Made by a program: the position numbers and the translations under genes. Shown piece by piece: positions 54,462 to 64,000 of a stretch of 64,000 nt of DNA. The stretch spans positions 1 to 64,000 of the forward strand of contig JAAUTY010000010.1 of assembly GCA_012031265.1 (NCBI GenBank), written 5' to 3'. Source of the stretch: Spirulinaceae cyanobacterium SM2_1_0. GTDB taxonomy: Bacteria; Cyanobacteriota; Cyanobacteriia; Cyanobacteriales; Spirulinaceae. Position 1 is the stretch's first letter. The number at the start of each line of letters is the position of its first letter. Below the pieces are notes generated by a model. The model was not told the origin of the DNA and searched no databases. It saw nothing but the letters and a program-made list of their open reading frames with translations.

Positions 54462-55331
54462 CTAATGCTTGGGTTGATCGTCGTTATAGCCGTCTTGATT
54501 GAAAAAGTAGAGCGTGCGGATCGGATAAGGAATGCCAATCTCGGCGGCATCTAGCGCCTTTTTAATCGCGATCAGGGCACGGGTCTGAGCATCTAGCACC
54601 GAACGCTGCTCAGAAGCCGTCCAATAGCGGATGACAAAATCGATCGAGCTGTCGCCGAAATTAACCAGATCGACGGCGAGCGGCGGTTCGGCGAGCACCC
54701 CGTCCACTTCACTAACGGTACGTCGCAAAATCTCGGCGGCTTCGGGCAGCGCGGTATTGTAGTCCACCCCGACGGCTAAATCCGTCCGGCGATGCGGCGA
54801 GGCAGTGCGAACTGTGACGGCATTGGTAAACACCATCGAGTTAGGAACGAGAATCTGCTCACCCTGGTAGGTGCGGATCTGTGTGGTTCGCAGATTAATT
54901 TCCTGGATCGTCCCCTCGTAGCCCTCCAGCACAATCTGGTCGCCGATGCGAAACGGTTCTTCCCAGAGCAGAATCACGCCGGAGATGAAATTCTCAGCAA
55001 TATTGCGAAAGGCGAAGCCGATCGCGACCGTGCCTAGGGACAGCGAGGCGATGATGTCGCCCAGGGTGAGGCCGGGCGCGGCGACGACCGCAGCGAGAAT
55101 GATGCCCAGCGCCCAAGTGGTGACAAAGCTAGTTTTCTGAACCAGGGACTGGAGTGAGCGACTGCGAAAGAGGCGATCGCCCAGTCGGCCCGCCACTCCC
55201 CGCGCTGCTTTCGCGACGTAGCCCGTCAAAAATAGGATGACCAGACCGCCGAGGATGGTTGGAATAGATTCGATGAAGCCCGCGAAGATGTCTTGCAGAC
55301 TCTCGAAGGCAGTTTCAACAAACGGATTCAC
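54462..55331 (-). CDS. MscS-family mechanosensitive channel
   Basis: 289 residues with about three membrane helices (for example IPTILGGLVILFLTGYVAKA) and the MscS pore-lining helix with ASLSLGTVAIGFAFRNIAEN. The beta domain follows with FISGVILLWEEPFRIGDQIV, then GTIQEINLRTTQIRTYQGEQ and ILVPNSMVFTNAVTVRT. The C-terminal domain ends near IPYPIRTLYFFNQ. These channels release osmolytes on hypo-osmotic shock. The start is a GTG (55331). Confidence 0.93.
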   Translation of the reverse strand: MNPFVETAFESLQDIFAGFIESIPTILGGLVILFLTGYVAKAARGVAGRLGDRLFRSRSLQSLVQKTSFVTTWALGIILAAVVAAPGLTLGDIIASLSLGTVAIGFAFRNIAENFISGVILLWEEPFRIGDQIVLEGYEGTIQEINLRTTQIRTYQGEQILVPNSMVFTNAVTVRTASPHRRTDLAVGVDYNTALPEAAEILRRTVSEVDGVLAEPPLAVDLVNFGDSSIDFVIRYWTASEQRSVLDAQTRALIAIKKALDAAEIGIPYPIRTLYFFNQDGYNDDQPKH

Positions 55332-55408
55332 AACTGCGGTAGACCCAGTGACTCAACGCTAAAAGCATACCAGTCAGGGTCAGGCACGCAACCAAGGTGA
55401 TGCCGACG

Positions 55409-55990
55409 TTAACGCTGGCGACGCTCGACGAGTTCTTGGGCGATCGCCACCGCTGCACTGGGACTAACGTGGGCGTACTGCTCTTTGCCGGGCGAAATGC
55501 GAATCGCCGGCCCTTGCTTACAGGCCTTTTGGCAGCCGGTCGCCTCCAGGATAATGGCCGCATCGGGATGCTCTGCCAGGGTAGCCTCGATCGCCCGCCA
55601 AACCTGAGCACTGCCGCGCTTGTGGCAACTGCCCTTGCGGCAGACCTGAATTTTGCAAGGTTTCACCGCCGGTTCAGCCGCCACCGTAATCTCAGCCATC
55701 GGCACCGGCGATTCCAGAGCTTGCTTCGGCGATAGCGGCACCACCATGATCACTTCCAGCTCGTCACCGCGATCGCGCGCCCAGACCCGCACCGTCGTAC
55801 CCAGCTCAATCTCGCGATGGAGGGCATAGCCGACATATTTATCGACTTCCAGAGCCTGATCGCCCGTCGCCGTCGCCAAGCGAAAGCCCTTGACTTTGCC
55901 CTTGGGAGAGCGAATCAAGCCAAGGAACTGACCTTCGAGGCAGAGGCCGCGACGCGGAGGAGTGAGTGGGGGGGGCGTGGTTACTGTCAT
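55409..55990 (-). CDS. Thioredoxin-like 2Fe-2S ferredoxin domain protein
   Basis: 193 residues in two parts. The N-terminal half (about 15-85, CLEGQFLGLIRSPKGKVKGF then LGTTVRVWARDRGDELEVI) is a beta-barrel-like segment. The C-terminal half (about 108-193) is a thioredoxin-like 2Fe-2S ferredoxin with Cys in VCRKGSCHKRGSAQVW and ILEATGCQKACKQGPAIRIS. This two-part layout is found in cyanobacteria with unknown partner. An electron-transfer role is inferred from the four-Cys pattern. It lies 46 bases downstream of the Asr1405 gene on the same strand, so the two are probably co-transcribed. Confidence 0.88.
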   Translation of the reverse strand: MTVTTPPPLTPPRRGLCLEGQFLGLIRSPKGKVKGFRLATATGDQALEVDKYVGYALHREIELGTTVRVWARDRGDELEVIMVVPLSPKQALESPVPMAEITVAAEPAVKPCKIQVCRKGSCHKRGSAQVWRAIEATLAEHPDAAIILEATGCQKACKQGPAIRISPGKEQYAHVSPSAAVAIAQELVERRQR

Positions 55991-56036
55991 CGGTACTTTT
56001 CCTTACAACAATGCAATCTTAAAAAAACAGCGCCGT

Positions 56037-56282
56037 CTAGTCCGTATCGGGAGCTGCAAGCTGCCAACAGCGCTCCAACCAATCTAGATGCACTGGGCGG
56101 GGCGCTTCGATGCGGCGGATCGCGCTCCAGAGCTGGATCGCCGCCGTGGGCGTATCGACAGCGACTTTGAGCGGGCGATCGCAGCCACACTGACAAGGGA
56201 TCGCCAGCTCTTGCAGGCGACGATAGAGCGCCCAACGTGCCGCGCAATCTAGCTCAATGGCTGTGGAATCTTGGCAAATCAT
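56037..56282 (-). CDS. Asr1405/Asl0597 family protein
   Basis: An 81-residue protein: DCAARWALYRRLQELAIPCQ, CGCDRPLKVAVDTPTAAIQL and WSAIRRIEAPRPVHLDWLER, then CWQLA. The segments RWxxYRRLQEL.IPC, AAIQLWS and the Trp near the end match the small cyanobacterial family named after Anabaena Asr1405/Asl0597, of unknown function. Three Cys (C-x-C-G-C) lie together after the first helix. ATG 56282 gives the family start. Confidence 0.82.
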   Translation of the reverse strand: MICQDSTAIELDCAARWALYRRLQELAIPCQCGCDRPLKVAVDTPTAAIQLWSAIRRIEAPRPVHLDWLERCWQLAAPDTD

Positions 56283-56862
56283 GGGGTCGGGGTGGGGACG
56301 CAAAGGATAGGGAACCATGAGTCTGGGCAGAGCTAATGACCGAACCAGAGTGGATCGCCAGCAGCGGGCTGTGAGTGTGGCTCGTAACTACCTGTCCTGA
56401 ACCAGTTAACTATTATTGAGAATAACTTGTAACAAGCTTAGTTGCTATCAATTTTCATTAAAAAATCTTTCCCAGCTTCATGAACCCTTCACGAAACCGT
56501 AACATCCGGATGGAGCCGCTACGCTAGGAGCCAAGCCGCCGCCGTGAAAATGACCGGAAAAATAACTGTAAAACCGGGGTCAAGCCTTGATCCTCAACCG
56601 GATTGCGCTGTCAAGCGTAGGGTGGATAGCGAGCGATCGCCCGCTGCACCAAGTTCGGTTAATCGTTTCAACCCCACAGATTGGTGAGGTGCTACCAGGC
56701 AAGTCTGTGCAAACTATTCGCAACAAGCCACAGTAATTGGTTCTGGGTTGACCGGCTGCTATTTGAATCCCAGTCGCAGTTTGCGTTATAAGGAATCTGG
56801 CTGGGTTGCTTGAGAGTGCCTTGCCCATCTGTATCCCCTTAAGACTCGGCGCTAACCCTGTT
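56283..56862. other. Upstream region of crtH
   Basis: About 580 bases between divergent genes with no supported coding sequence. The stretch 56400-56480 is A+T-rich and holds a short palindrome TTATTGAGAATAA (56413-56425) with a weak similarity to Fur-type operators. A second G+C-rich half (56580-56860) shows no structure that I can support. Confidence 0.4.
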
Positions 56863-58407
56863 ATGACCGCGATCGCCATTCCCCCGCCCGTTCAAACTCC
56901 ACCCGACCGCCGCGACTGGGATGTGATCGTCATTGGCTCTGGCATCGGCGGCTTGGTGACGGCGACGCAGTTGGCGGCAAAAGGGGCCCAGGTGCTAGTG
57001 CTGGAGCGCTATCTGATCCCCGGCGGCAGTGCCGGTTATTTCGAGCGTCAGGGCTATCGCTTCGATGTCGGCGCGTCGATGATCTTTGGCTTCGGCACGG
57101 AGGGAACCACCAATTTGCTCACGCGCGCCCTCGAGGCCGTGGGCATGACGCTGGAAACGATCCCCGATGCTTGTCAAATTCACTATCACCTGCCCAATGA
57201 CCTAACGCTGAAGGTGCATCGGGACTATGAGGCGTTTTTGCAGGAACTGAGCGATCGCTTTCCCCACGAGCGCACCGGGATTCGCAAGTTTTATGACGAG
57301 TGCTGGCAAATCTTCAACTGCCTCAACGCGATGGAGTTGCTGTCGCTCGAGGAGCCACGCTATCTCACCCGCGTTTTTTTTCAGCACCCTTTTGCTTGCC
57401 TGGGCCTGACGAAATATCTGCCGCAGAATGTCGGCGACATCGCGCGTCGCCATATTCGTGACCCAGAGCTGCTGCGCTTCATCGACATGGAGTGCTACTG
57501 CTGGTCAGTCGTTCCTGCTGATAAAACCCCCGCGATCAATGCCGGGATGGTCTTCTCGGATCGGCACTACGGCGGCATCAACTATCCCAAAGGCGGCGTC
57601 GGGCAAATCGCCCAAAAATTGGTTGAAGGACTGGAAAAAGCCGGGAGCCAAATCGCCTACCGGGCGCGGGTGACCGAAATTCTGCGGGAGGGCGATCGCG
57701 CTGTCGGCGTGCGGCTGGCAACCGGGCAAGAGTATCGCGCCCGCCACATCGTCTCCAACGCTACCCGCTGGGACACGTTTGAAAAGCTGCTCAACCCCGA
57801 CAGTCTCCCGGCCCGCGAGCAACGCTGGCAGCGCCGCTACCAAAAATCGCCGAGCTTCATCAGCCTGCACCTCGGCGTCAATGCCGACGTCTTGCCTGCC
57901 GGAACCGAATGTCACCACATTTTGCTCGAGGACTGGGCGCAGATGGAAGACGCGGAGGGGACAATCTTTGTCTCGATTCCGACGCGGCTCGATCCCGATC
58001 TCGCACCGCCCGGCCGTCACATCCTCCACACCTTCACGCCGAGCTGGATCGCCGACTGGCAGGGACTCAGCCACCAAGACTATCAGGCTCACAAGCAAGC
58101 CGCCGCGCAGCGACTGATCACGCGCCTGGAGGCGATCTTTCCCGGCCTCGCCGCCGCCGTGGATTACCAAGAGATCGGCACCCCGCGCACCCACCGCCGC
58201 TTCCTCGGCCGCGACGACGGCACCTACGGACCGATCCCTCGCCGCAAGCTACTGGGCCTGTTGGGAATGCCGTTTAATACGACGGCAGTTCCAGGGCTGT
58301 ACTGCGTTGGCGACAGCACCTTTCCCGGTCAGGGTCTAAATGCTGTCGCCTTTTCGGGCATGAGCTGCGCGCACCGGGTCGCGGTCGATCTCGGCTTGCG
58401 TCGTTGA
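56863..58407 (+). CDS. crtH: Carotene isomerase CrtH
   Basis: 514 residues. The FAD site is [20 protein letters not shown], followed by [20 protein letters not shown] and [20 protein letters not shown], which mark prolycopene isomerases (CrtISO/CrtH). The C-terminal FAD motif is [20 protein letters not shown]. It converts tetra-cis-lycopene from Zds into all-trans lycopene in the dark. With zds about 3.4 kb away it documents the poly-cis route in this organism. ATG 56863 is chosen for alignment with the family start. Confidence 0.94.
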   Translation: MTAIAIPPPVQTPPDRRDWDVIVIGSGIGGLVTATQLAAKGAQVLVLERYLIPGGSAGYFERQGYRFDVGASMIFGFGTEGTTNLLTRALEAVGMTLETIPDACQIHYHLPNDLTLKVHRDYEAFLQELSDRFPHERTGIRKFYDECWQIFNCLNAMELLSLEEPRYLTRVFFQHPFACLGLTKYLPQNVGDIARRHIRDPELLRFIDMECYCWSVVPADKTPAINAGMVFSDRHYGGINYPKGGVGQIAQKLVEGLEKAGSQIAYRARVTEILREGDRAVGVRLATGQEYRARHIVSNATRWDTFEKLLNPDSLPAREQRWQRRYQKSPSFISLHLGVNADVLPAGTECHHILLEDWAQMEDAEGTIFVSIPTRLDPDLAPPGRHILHTFTPSWIADWQGLSHQDYQAHKQAAAQRLITRLEAIFPGLAAAVDYQEIGTPRTHRRFLGRDDGTYGPIPRRKLLGLLGMPFNTTAVPGLYCVGDSTFPGQGLNAVAFSGMSCAHRVAVDLGLRR

Positions 58408-58435
58408 CGCCGCCGTGAACTCTGAGGCACGAATC

Positions 58436-58699
58436 CTAAACGCGCGGCTTGGTGATGGCAGCGCAGCGCTGGTCACCGACGGCTTTGGAAATGATCCGCA
58501 CCGGCTGCTGGTCGCGCTGGACGGCGGCCTTGGGATAGACCGCGATCTGCTTGCAGACGAGCTGGTTGCTGCCGATGTGGGCATACTCCCAGGTGTAAAC
58601 AACGGAATTGGGCTGGACGGCGCGGGCCGGTGAGACGCCGAGCGCGATCGCAATCACCACGGCAAAGCTGATGAGCGCCAAGATTGTGTTTCTGAACAT
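58436..58699 (-). CDS. Small exported protein of unknown function
   Basis: 87 residues with a signal peptide (about 1-27, TILALISFAVVIAIALGVSP, cleaved after ARA). The mature part is PNSVVYTWEYAHIGSNQLVC with a second Cys in DQRCAAITK, so a disulfide is possible. No family recognised. Convergent with crtH and divergent from ilvN. Confidence 0.65.
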   Translation of the reverse strand: MFRNTILALISFAVVIAIALGVSPARAVQPNSVVYTWEYAHIGSNQLVCKQIAVYPKAAVQRDQQPVRIISKAVGDQRCAAITKPRV

Positions 58700-58859
58700 G
58701 ATGGTGATGTATGAGTCAGCGAATCGTTGAGTCTTTTTTTAATTATTCCCCAAGCTTCGGTAAAAGCGATCGCCCCCCAGCCGGGAAAGGTTTCAAGCTA
58801 GAATCGATAGATCGCAAATTGGCAGCGGCGGCAATCGCGATCGCGCCGCCGGAAAGATC

Positions 58860-59378
58860 ATGAAACACACACTTTCTGTACTGGTTGAAGACGAAGCGGG
58901 CGTGCTCACCCGCATTGCCGGTCTATTCGCGCGTCGGGGCTTCAACATCGAGAGCTTGGCGGTCGGCCCCGCCGAGAAAGTGGGCATCTCGCGGATCACC
59001 ATGGTCGTCCCCGGCGACGACGCCACGATCGAACAGCTCAGCAAACAACTCTACAAGCTGATCAGTGTCCTCAAAGTGCAGGACATCACCCAAGTTCCCT
59101 GCGTCGAGCGCGAACTGATGCTGATCAAGGTCAACGCCTCCGCGTCTAACCGCGCTGAGGTCATCGAGCTAGCGCAGGTCTTCCGGGCGCGGATCGTCGA
59201 TATTTCCGAAGAGACGCTGACGATCGAAGTGGTCGGCGACCCCGGCAAGATGGTGGCGATTGTACAAATGCTCAACAAGTTCGGCATCCGCGAGATTGCC
59301 CGCACCGGCAAGATCGCGCTGCAACGCGATTCGGGCGTCAACACCGAATACCTCAAGTCCCTCGAAGCAAAAGTTTAG
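58860..59378 (+). CDS. ilvN: Acetolactate synthase small (regulatory) subunit
   Basis: 172 residues. An N-terminal ACT domain (about 1-75, [20 protein letters not shown] then [20 protein letters not shown]) and a C-terminal ALS small-subunit domain (about 85-165) follow the IlvH/IlvN pattern. It binds valine and regulates the catalytic subunit IlvB, which is not in the window. An identical two-domain arrangement without a catalytic neighbour is normal in cyanobacteria. argJ follows 57 bases downstream in the same direction. Confidence 0.95.
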   Translation: MKHTLSVLVEDEAGVLTRIAGLFARRGFNIESLAVGPAEKVGISRITMVVPGDDATIEQLSKQLYKLISVLKVQDITQVPCVERELMLIKVNASASNRAEVIELAQVFRARIVDISEETLTIEVVGDPGKMVAIVQMLNKFGIREIARTGKIALQRDSGVNTEYLKSLEAKV

Positions 59379-59435
59379 CCGCGCCGACGAATTCGGGCTG
59401 CTATCATAATCGCGCGCAACCAAGCAGGTAGTCGT

Positions 59436-60707
59436 ATGGCAGATTGGCAGGTCATTCCCGGTAACGTCACCGCCCCGCGTGGCTTTAAAGCCGCTGGCAT
59501 CACAGCCGGGTTAAAACCATCGGGCGCGCCAGATTTAGCCTTGATCCTGTCAGAAACGGAGGCGATCGCTGCGGGCGTGTTCACCCAAACCGAAGTGCGC
59601 GCCGCTTGTGTCGATTATTGCCGCCGCCGCTTGCAGAAAAAAGGCAGCGCCCGTGCCATCCTCTGCAATGCTGGTCAAGCGAATGCGGCGACCGGCGAAC
59701 AGGGCAAGCGCGATGCTCAGGAGACGGCCGAACGCCTTGCCGCCGCACTAGCCATTGACCCCGACGCCGTGTTGCTGGCCTCAACGGGTGTGATCGGGCA
59801 GCGCCTGAAGATGGATGCCTTGTGTGCCGGGATTGCCCCGCTCGTTGCCGCTGCTTCAGAAACGGGCGGTGACGCCGCAGCCCGGGCGATCATCACCACC
59901 GACTTGGTGACCAAGGCGATCGCCCTGGAAACGACGCTGGGCGATCGCCCCGTCCGCATCGGCGGCATCGCCAAAGGCTCGGGCATGATTCATCCCAACA
60001 TGGCGACGATGCTCGGCTTCGTCACCTGCGATGCGGCAGTGTCCACACACCTCTGGCAGCAGATGCTCACCCGCGCCGCCGACCAAAGCTTTAACCAAAT
60101 CACCGTGGACGGCGACACCAGCACCAACGATACGCTGATCGCCCTCGCCAACGGCCAGTCGCGCACGCCCGCGATCACGGAAATGGACGCCGCCGGTCAG
60201 CAACTTGAGGCGATGCTCGTGGAAGTTTGCCAATATCTGGCGAAGGCGATCGCCCGTGATGGTGAAGGGGCAACTTGCCTGATCGAAGTGCAGGTCACAG
60301 GCGCACCGGATGACGCGGCGGCGCGACAAGTGGCGCGGACGGTGGCTGGGTCGTCACTGGTCAAGTCGGCGATCTTCGGTCGCGACCCCAACTGGGGACG
60401 GATTGCGGGTGCGGCCGGTCGGGCTGGCGTGCCCTTTGACCAAGCCCGGCTGCGGGTCAAACTGGGCGACATCCTACTGATGGACGCGGGACAACCGCTC
60501 ACCTTTGACCGGGCGGCGGCGAGTCAGTATATGCGGGACATTGCCGCCAACTCCAGCTCGACAGCAGCGGATGGCAGCTTGATCCAGCACTTGGATCAGC
60601 CCTTGGCCATCGCCGTCGATCTCGGCAACGGCAGCGGCACAGGCCTGGCCTGGGGCTGCGATCTCAGCTACGATTACGTGAAGATCAACGCCGAGTACAC
60701 GACTTGA
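59436..60707 (+). CDS. argJ: Bifunctional glutamate N-acetyltransferase/amino-acid acetyltransferase
   Basis: 423 residues. The self-cleavage site between alpha and beta chains is in KGSGMIHPNMATMLGF (Ala-Thr, Thr as nucleophile, about residues 185-193). Other ArgJ segments are FTQTEVRAACVDYCRR, LASTGVIGQRLKMD, SFNQITVDGDTSTNDTLIAL and FGRDPNWGRIAGAAGRAG. It transfers acetyl from N-acetylornithine to glutamate in the cyclic arginine pathway. Possibly co-transcribed with ilvN. Convergent with the haemagglutinin/CHAT gene, 12 bases between stops. Confidence 0.97.
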   Translation: MADWQVIPGNVTAPRGFKAAGITAGLKPSGAPDLALILSETEAIAAGVFTQTEVRAACVDYCRRRLQKKGSARAILCNAGQANAATGEQGKRDAQETAERLAAALAIDPDAVLLASTGVIGQRLKMDALCAGIAPLVAAASETGGDAAARAIITTDLVTKAIALETTLGDRPVRIGGIAKGSGMIHPNMATMLGFVTCDAAVSTHLWQQMLTRAADQSFNQITVDGDTSTNDTLIALANGQSRTPAITEMDAAGQQLEAMLVEVCQYLAKAIARDGEGATCLIEVQVTGAPDDAAARQVARTVAGSSLVKSAIFGRDPNWGRIAGAAGRAGVPFDQARLRVKLGDILLMDAGQPLTFDRAAASQYMRDIAANSSSTAADGSLIQHLDQPLAIAVDLGNGSGTGLAWGCDLSYDYVKINAEYTT

Positions 60708-60719
60708 GCCGCGATCGCG

Positions 60720-63700
60720 CTACCACGGATTACCAATGGCGGTGAAGCCGGACCAGTAGTAAGGGTGGCGAAAATCGCGATCGCCCAGTTCGCGCAGCGT
60801 CGCGGGCAGTGCCAAGATCGCCGACGAACTCGCCAGAGCCTGACCCTCCAGTTGCAACTCGCCCGACAACATCGCCCGTTGCGCCTGCCGCAGGGCTTCC
60901 GATTTCAGCGGTGTTTGCCCCAAGTAACGATAAAACTCATTCATCAACCCCAGGGTGGCGACATCGCTGACATACCAGAGACTGGCGATCGCCGTGTCCA
61001 CACCCGCTTGCACCGCCAGACCCGCGAAGCCATATTCCGCCGCTGGGTCGCCGAGGGCGGTGCGGCAGGCGCTCAGCACCAACAGCGCCAGTTCCGGATC
61101 ACTCCAGTCGAGTTGCGCCAGTTGCTCAAAGGCGAGCGGATGCTCCCAGAACTGGATGAAGGAACCGCCCCGCTCATCAGGGACAAACTCGGCGTGCGTC
61201 GCCAGATGCAGCACGGCGGCTTGCGACTGTTGGCGCTGTTCTTTGAGATTGTCGAGCGTGAAGCCTTCATTGAGGAAGGTCTTATGGCGGGGGGATTCGC
61301 GGGCGATCGCCGCTAGCTCCAGCGGCACCGCCGGGAGTGCGGGCAGATCCTGAAAATCAGCAATCCCCATCGCCAGGACATTCGCCTCACGCACATCGGT
61401 GTGGTTGAGATTCGCCAAGCTCAGGCTGGGAATAACGCTGAGGCGGTAGCGCTCGATCAAGAACTCCTCGCCGTCGTGGAGAGCGGCGATGGGGAGCGAT
61501 CGCAGCCCCTCATCCAAACTAAACAGCAGCGTATCAATGCCGAAGCGCTGCAAATCGGCTTGCAGCGGTTGCATCATCCAAGTGTCGAGTTGCTGAGCGG
61601 GCGCGAGGTAGGCCGTCGTGAGGCGGCGGGTCGGATCGACGACTTCATCCTGCAATTTGCGCACTTGGGCGAAGAGACGCTCCGCATCCGCCTCGGGAAC
61701 ACTGTAGTGGATTGGCTCGCTGACACAAGTGACCAAAATCAGCTCAAGCTGCTGCCGCCGCGCAAAGGCGTACACCAGCGCCGGGCGCGTGCCGGTCTCC
61801 TCTCCCAGCTCACACAAGCGCCGCTGAAATTGCTCGCGCGACACGCGCGGCGGCTGCCGCCCCAGCCGCTCAGCGAAGGCATTGCTGAACAGGTTATCCA
61901 GCGCTTCGGAAGCAGCGGTAGCATCGCCCTGGTCGAAGGCACGCTCGACAGCGGCGCGATCGCCAATCGTCAGCACCGCTTGCTCATTGCCACTCTCCGG
62001 TAAAAGTGGTGTGATAATCGGCAACACAGGCGGAATCAGCGTCAGTTGCGGCAGGTTACTGGCGTCTTCAGTAGGGTTGGCATTGAAGTTGGGCGTATTG
62101 GCACGCTCAAAGTTGAATGCCCCCATCAACCCGGTCGCCCGGTTGTTTGCCAGATTCACTGTTACTGGACTCGTGAACTGTGAATAGTCCAAAGTATCGA
62201 ATCCCGGCCCGCCATCCACCCAGCCCCCGAAGTTCACCCCATCCTGCACGATGACGGTATCGTTCCCGGCACCACTGGTAATGTTTTGGATCGTGTTGAA
62301 GTTGATCGTCGGGCCAGCCGTGTTGAATTGACCTTGCTGATTCCCGGTCAGTGTCCAGGTTGTATCTGTATTCGGCCCGATGAGATTGTTGGCACCCCGC
62401 AAGGTGGTGGCATTGGGCAAGTTAGCCGTACTCGCGACCGTCATCGTGCCGGTGCCATTCGCGCGCCCAATCGTCACGTTACTGAAGCCATGGCCAATGT
62501 TGGCGACCTCAGCCGCGACCAGGCCAAGGCGTGCGCCGATCTCGGGTGTATTGATGCCGACATCGTAGCTGGGATTATGGGGCTGAATCGTCAAGTTGCC
62601 GCTACCGACCAGCGGTGTATTGAGGGCGATGCCATCCCCTTCCAGTGTCAGGTTGTTGGTTGCCTCGACTGAACCATTGATGACCAGCAAATTGGCACCA
62701 CTCAGCGTGACATTGGTTCCGGTGATCGTACTGGCTGGACTCACTTCAACACGGACACTAGACTGAATATTGACATTCGTTCCGGTCACGGAGCCAAGGT
62801 CAATATCCAGGAAATTAGTGGAAGTGATACTGACATTCGTTCCGGTAACCGCCGCATCGATATCGACAATGTTGCTCCCAAACAGGTTTGCGTTTGTTGC
62901 CGTGATGTCGGCGTCTACCCCCAGGAGATTGCTGGCATTCAGATTGAGAGTATTGGCCCGGATCGGCGCGAAGTTCTGAACTTGTTGCGCCTCAAAGGTG
63001 ACCTGGGTTGCACCAGAAAAGTCAAGTTCGACAATGCCAGCATCGACTTCAATCAGCAGATTCGCTTGCAGTAAGACATTGCCGGTCAGGGCTTCCAGCG
63101 CCATTTCCGAGATCATGAAATCAGCCGCGCCGCCATCCCCGAAGAGAATCTGGTTGTCAGCCACCTGACCATCATGGAGTGTCGGCCCGCCCGGCATGAT
63201 GAAGATGCGATCGGGGTCAAGGAGCACCGTACCATCCAAGCCCAGCGGCGCGCCGACATCGACCGTCCCGGCAAAGTCTAGCGATCGCCTACCCGAAACT
63301 TCGACAAAGCCCCCATTGCCGCCTTGGTCACCGCCCCGGGCGCTGATCTCGCCATAGAAGCCGGTCACCTCGTCAGCCCAGAGGATGATGCGACCGCCAT
63401 CACCGCTCACCAGCGCATTGGCTGACAGGCGGGTATCGGCGCTGACATAGGTGCGTTCGGCGTTAGGGAGGTTGCCTTGACCCTGATACTCGCCACCGAT
63501 GCGGATGTTGCCGCCGCCGGTGTGGCCATCGGCATTCAGGTTGGCAGCGAGGAGCACCACGCGATCGCCGAGCACGGCGATTTCTCCCCCGACGCCGCTG
63601 CTGTTGGCCACGTCAAGGTCACCGGCGATCAGGGCGGTGGCCTCCGTAGCGGGGGCGCGCTGCCCCGAGGCGCTGAATTCGATCACATTTCCCGCTCGGC

Positions 63701-64000
63701 TGACCAGGCCGGTCTCAACCTCGCTCGCGGTCAGCAGTGCGGGCAAATCCAGGGGCGTGATCGGCAAGGGTGTACCGTCAGTCGTGCGCGGCGGTTCGAT
63801 TTCCAGGCTCAAAAGCTGTCCGGGCTGCGACAGGCGCACCAAGCTCGTCCCCGGTACAGCGCTGACCGTCACTTGTCCGCCCGGTGCGCTGAGCGTGCCG
63901 GTATTGGCGACCTGACCGCCGAGGAGTGCGAGGTGCTGACCGGGATTGACCTGGAGATCGCCCGCGTTAATGATGGCGCTGGCGATCGCGCCGTCAAAGG
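60720..64000 (-). CDS. Filamentous-haemagglutinin-type exoprotein with C-terminal CHAT domain (5' end outside)
   Basis: Over 1,090 codons are visible and the frame is still open at the right edge. The visible N-terminal part (QHLALLGGQVANTGTLSAPG and GNIRIGGEYQGQGNLPNAER) is typical of the TPS-secreted haemagglutinin beta-helix. A repetitive Thr/Asn-rich section follows (ITGTNVTLSGANLLVINGSV, ATNNLTLEG). The C-terminal 300-350 residues are a CHAT domain with His in AAVLHLATHAEFVPD and Cys in LLVLSACRTALGDPAAEYG. The combination of surface adhesin stalk and caspase-clan domain is a known cyanobacterial layout. Secretion would need a TpsB partner, not visible here. Confidence 0.9.
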   Translation of the reverse strand, partial: FDGAIASAIINAGDLQVNPGQHLALLGGQVANTGTLSAPGGQVTVSAVPGTSLVRLSQPGQLLSLEIEPPRTTDGTPLPITPLDLPALLTASEVETGLVSRAGNVIEFSASGQRAPATEATALIAGDLDVANSSGVGGEIAVLGDRVVLLAANLNADGHTGGGNIRIGGEYQGQGNLPNAERTYVSADTRLSANALVSGDGGRIILWADEVTGFYGEISARGGDQGGNGGFVEVSGRRSLDFAGTVDVGAPLGLDGTVLLDPDRIFIMPGGPTLHDGQVADNQILFGDGGAADFMISEMALEALTGNVLLQANLLIEVDAGIVELDFSGATQVTFEAQQVQNFAPIRANTLNLNASNLLGVDADITATNANLFGSNIVDIDAAVTGTNVSITSTNFLDIDLGSVTGTNVNIQSSVRVEVSPASTITGTNVTLSGANLLVINGSVEATNNLTLEGDGIALNTPLVGSGNLTIQPHNPSYDVGINTPEIGARLGLVAAEVANIGHGFSNVTIGRANGTGTMTVASTANLPNATTLRGANNLIGPNTDTTWTLTGNQQGQFNTAGPTINFNTIQNITSGAGNDTVIVQDGVNFGGWVDGGPGFDTLDYSQFTSPVTVNLANNRATGLMGAFNFERANTPNFNANPTEDASNLPQLTLIPPVLPIITPLLPESGNEQAVLTIGDRAAVERAFDQGDATAASEALDNLFSNAFAERLGRQPPRVSREQFQRRLCELGEETGTRPALVYAFARRQQLELILVTCVSEPIHYSVPEADAERLFAQVRKLQDEVVDPTRRLTTAYLAPAQQLDTWMMQPLQADLQRFGIDTLLFSLDEGLRSLPIAALHDGEEFLIERYRLSVIPSLSLANLNHTDVREANVLAMGIADFQDLPALPAVPLELAAIARESPRHKTFLNEGFTLDNLKEQRQQSQAAVLHLATHAEFVPDERGGSFIQFWEHPLAFEQLAQLDWSDPELALLVLSACRTALGDPAAEYGFAGLAVQAGVDTAIASLWYVSDVATLGLMNEFYRYLGQTPLKSEALRQAQRAMLSGELQLEGQALASSSAILALPATLRELGDRDFRHPYYWSGFTAIGNPW

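Noticed and set aside
56413-56425. Fur-box-like palindrome TTATTGAGAATAA
   Set aside because: Too short and too distant from the Fur consensus, and neither flanking gene is an expected iron-regulated gene.

Overview
The window is cyanobacterial chromosome. Diagnostic genes are the allophycocyanin core operon apcA-apcB-apcC, chlL and chlN of dark-operative protochlorophyllide reductase, a split orange-carotenoid-protein pair (HCP plus CTDH), zds and crtH of the bacterial-plant poly-cis carotene route, psb32, a bifunctional Rel/SpoT and many families found mainly in cyanobacteria (DUF4912, DUF928, Asr1405/Asl0597, PatD-like, PatA-type regulator, CHAT proteins). The HIP1 octamer GCGATCGC is dense and the DNA is G+C rich. 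I cannot name the species; a unicellular or colonial marine or brackish form is only a guess.

Layout. 1-12 kb: DUF4912 protein running off the left edge, a Gly-Tyr repeat exported protein, Ap4A phosphorylase, DUF928, an AGCS amino-acid symporter, a universal stress protein, a TPR protein, the CTDH/HCP pair, queG, a HAD phosphatase and trmFO. 12-24 kb: accessory region with a decayed membrane-protein gene, SPOR protein, S66 carboxypeptidase, then an island (about 16.2-20.2 kb) holding an orphan RHS C-terminal toxin module with two immunity-like genes, an HNH nuclease overlapping a small partner gene, and a 385-bp direct duplication at its ends. Rel/SpoT follows. 24-33 kb: small genes, a Nudix hydrolase, a large secreted unknown, a transposase remnant, two copies of a structured element, and a TPR-CHAT gene split by a frameshift. 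31-42 kb: PatA-type regulator, ispH, a large PAS/GAF histidine kinase, apcABC, chlL and chlN. 42-64 kb: cyclic-peptide-type ABC exporter, PaiB, two methyltransferases, pyrR, a peptidoglycan-binding protein, def, dnaA, SRPBCC-zds, psb32, mscS, a 2Fe-2S protein, crtH, ilvN, argJ and a filamentous-haemagglutinin/CHAT exoprotein running off the right edge.

Five copies of a ~104-145 bp MITE-like element are spread through the window (12250, 14802, 20047, 40965, 51269). Each sits in a CTAG target. The duplicated island ends provide a natural empty-site/filled-site pair, so the target duplication can be read directly. Two copies sit exactly on the TAG stop codons of trmFO and dnaA, and one separates chlL from chlN.

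Functional themes are light harvesting and photoprotection (apcABC, HCP/CTDH, zds, crtH, psb32, chlLN), stress and nucleotide signalling (rel, Ap4A phosphorylase, histidine kinase, PatA-type regulator) and conflict or cell-surface systems (RHS module, HNH pair, CHAT proteins).
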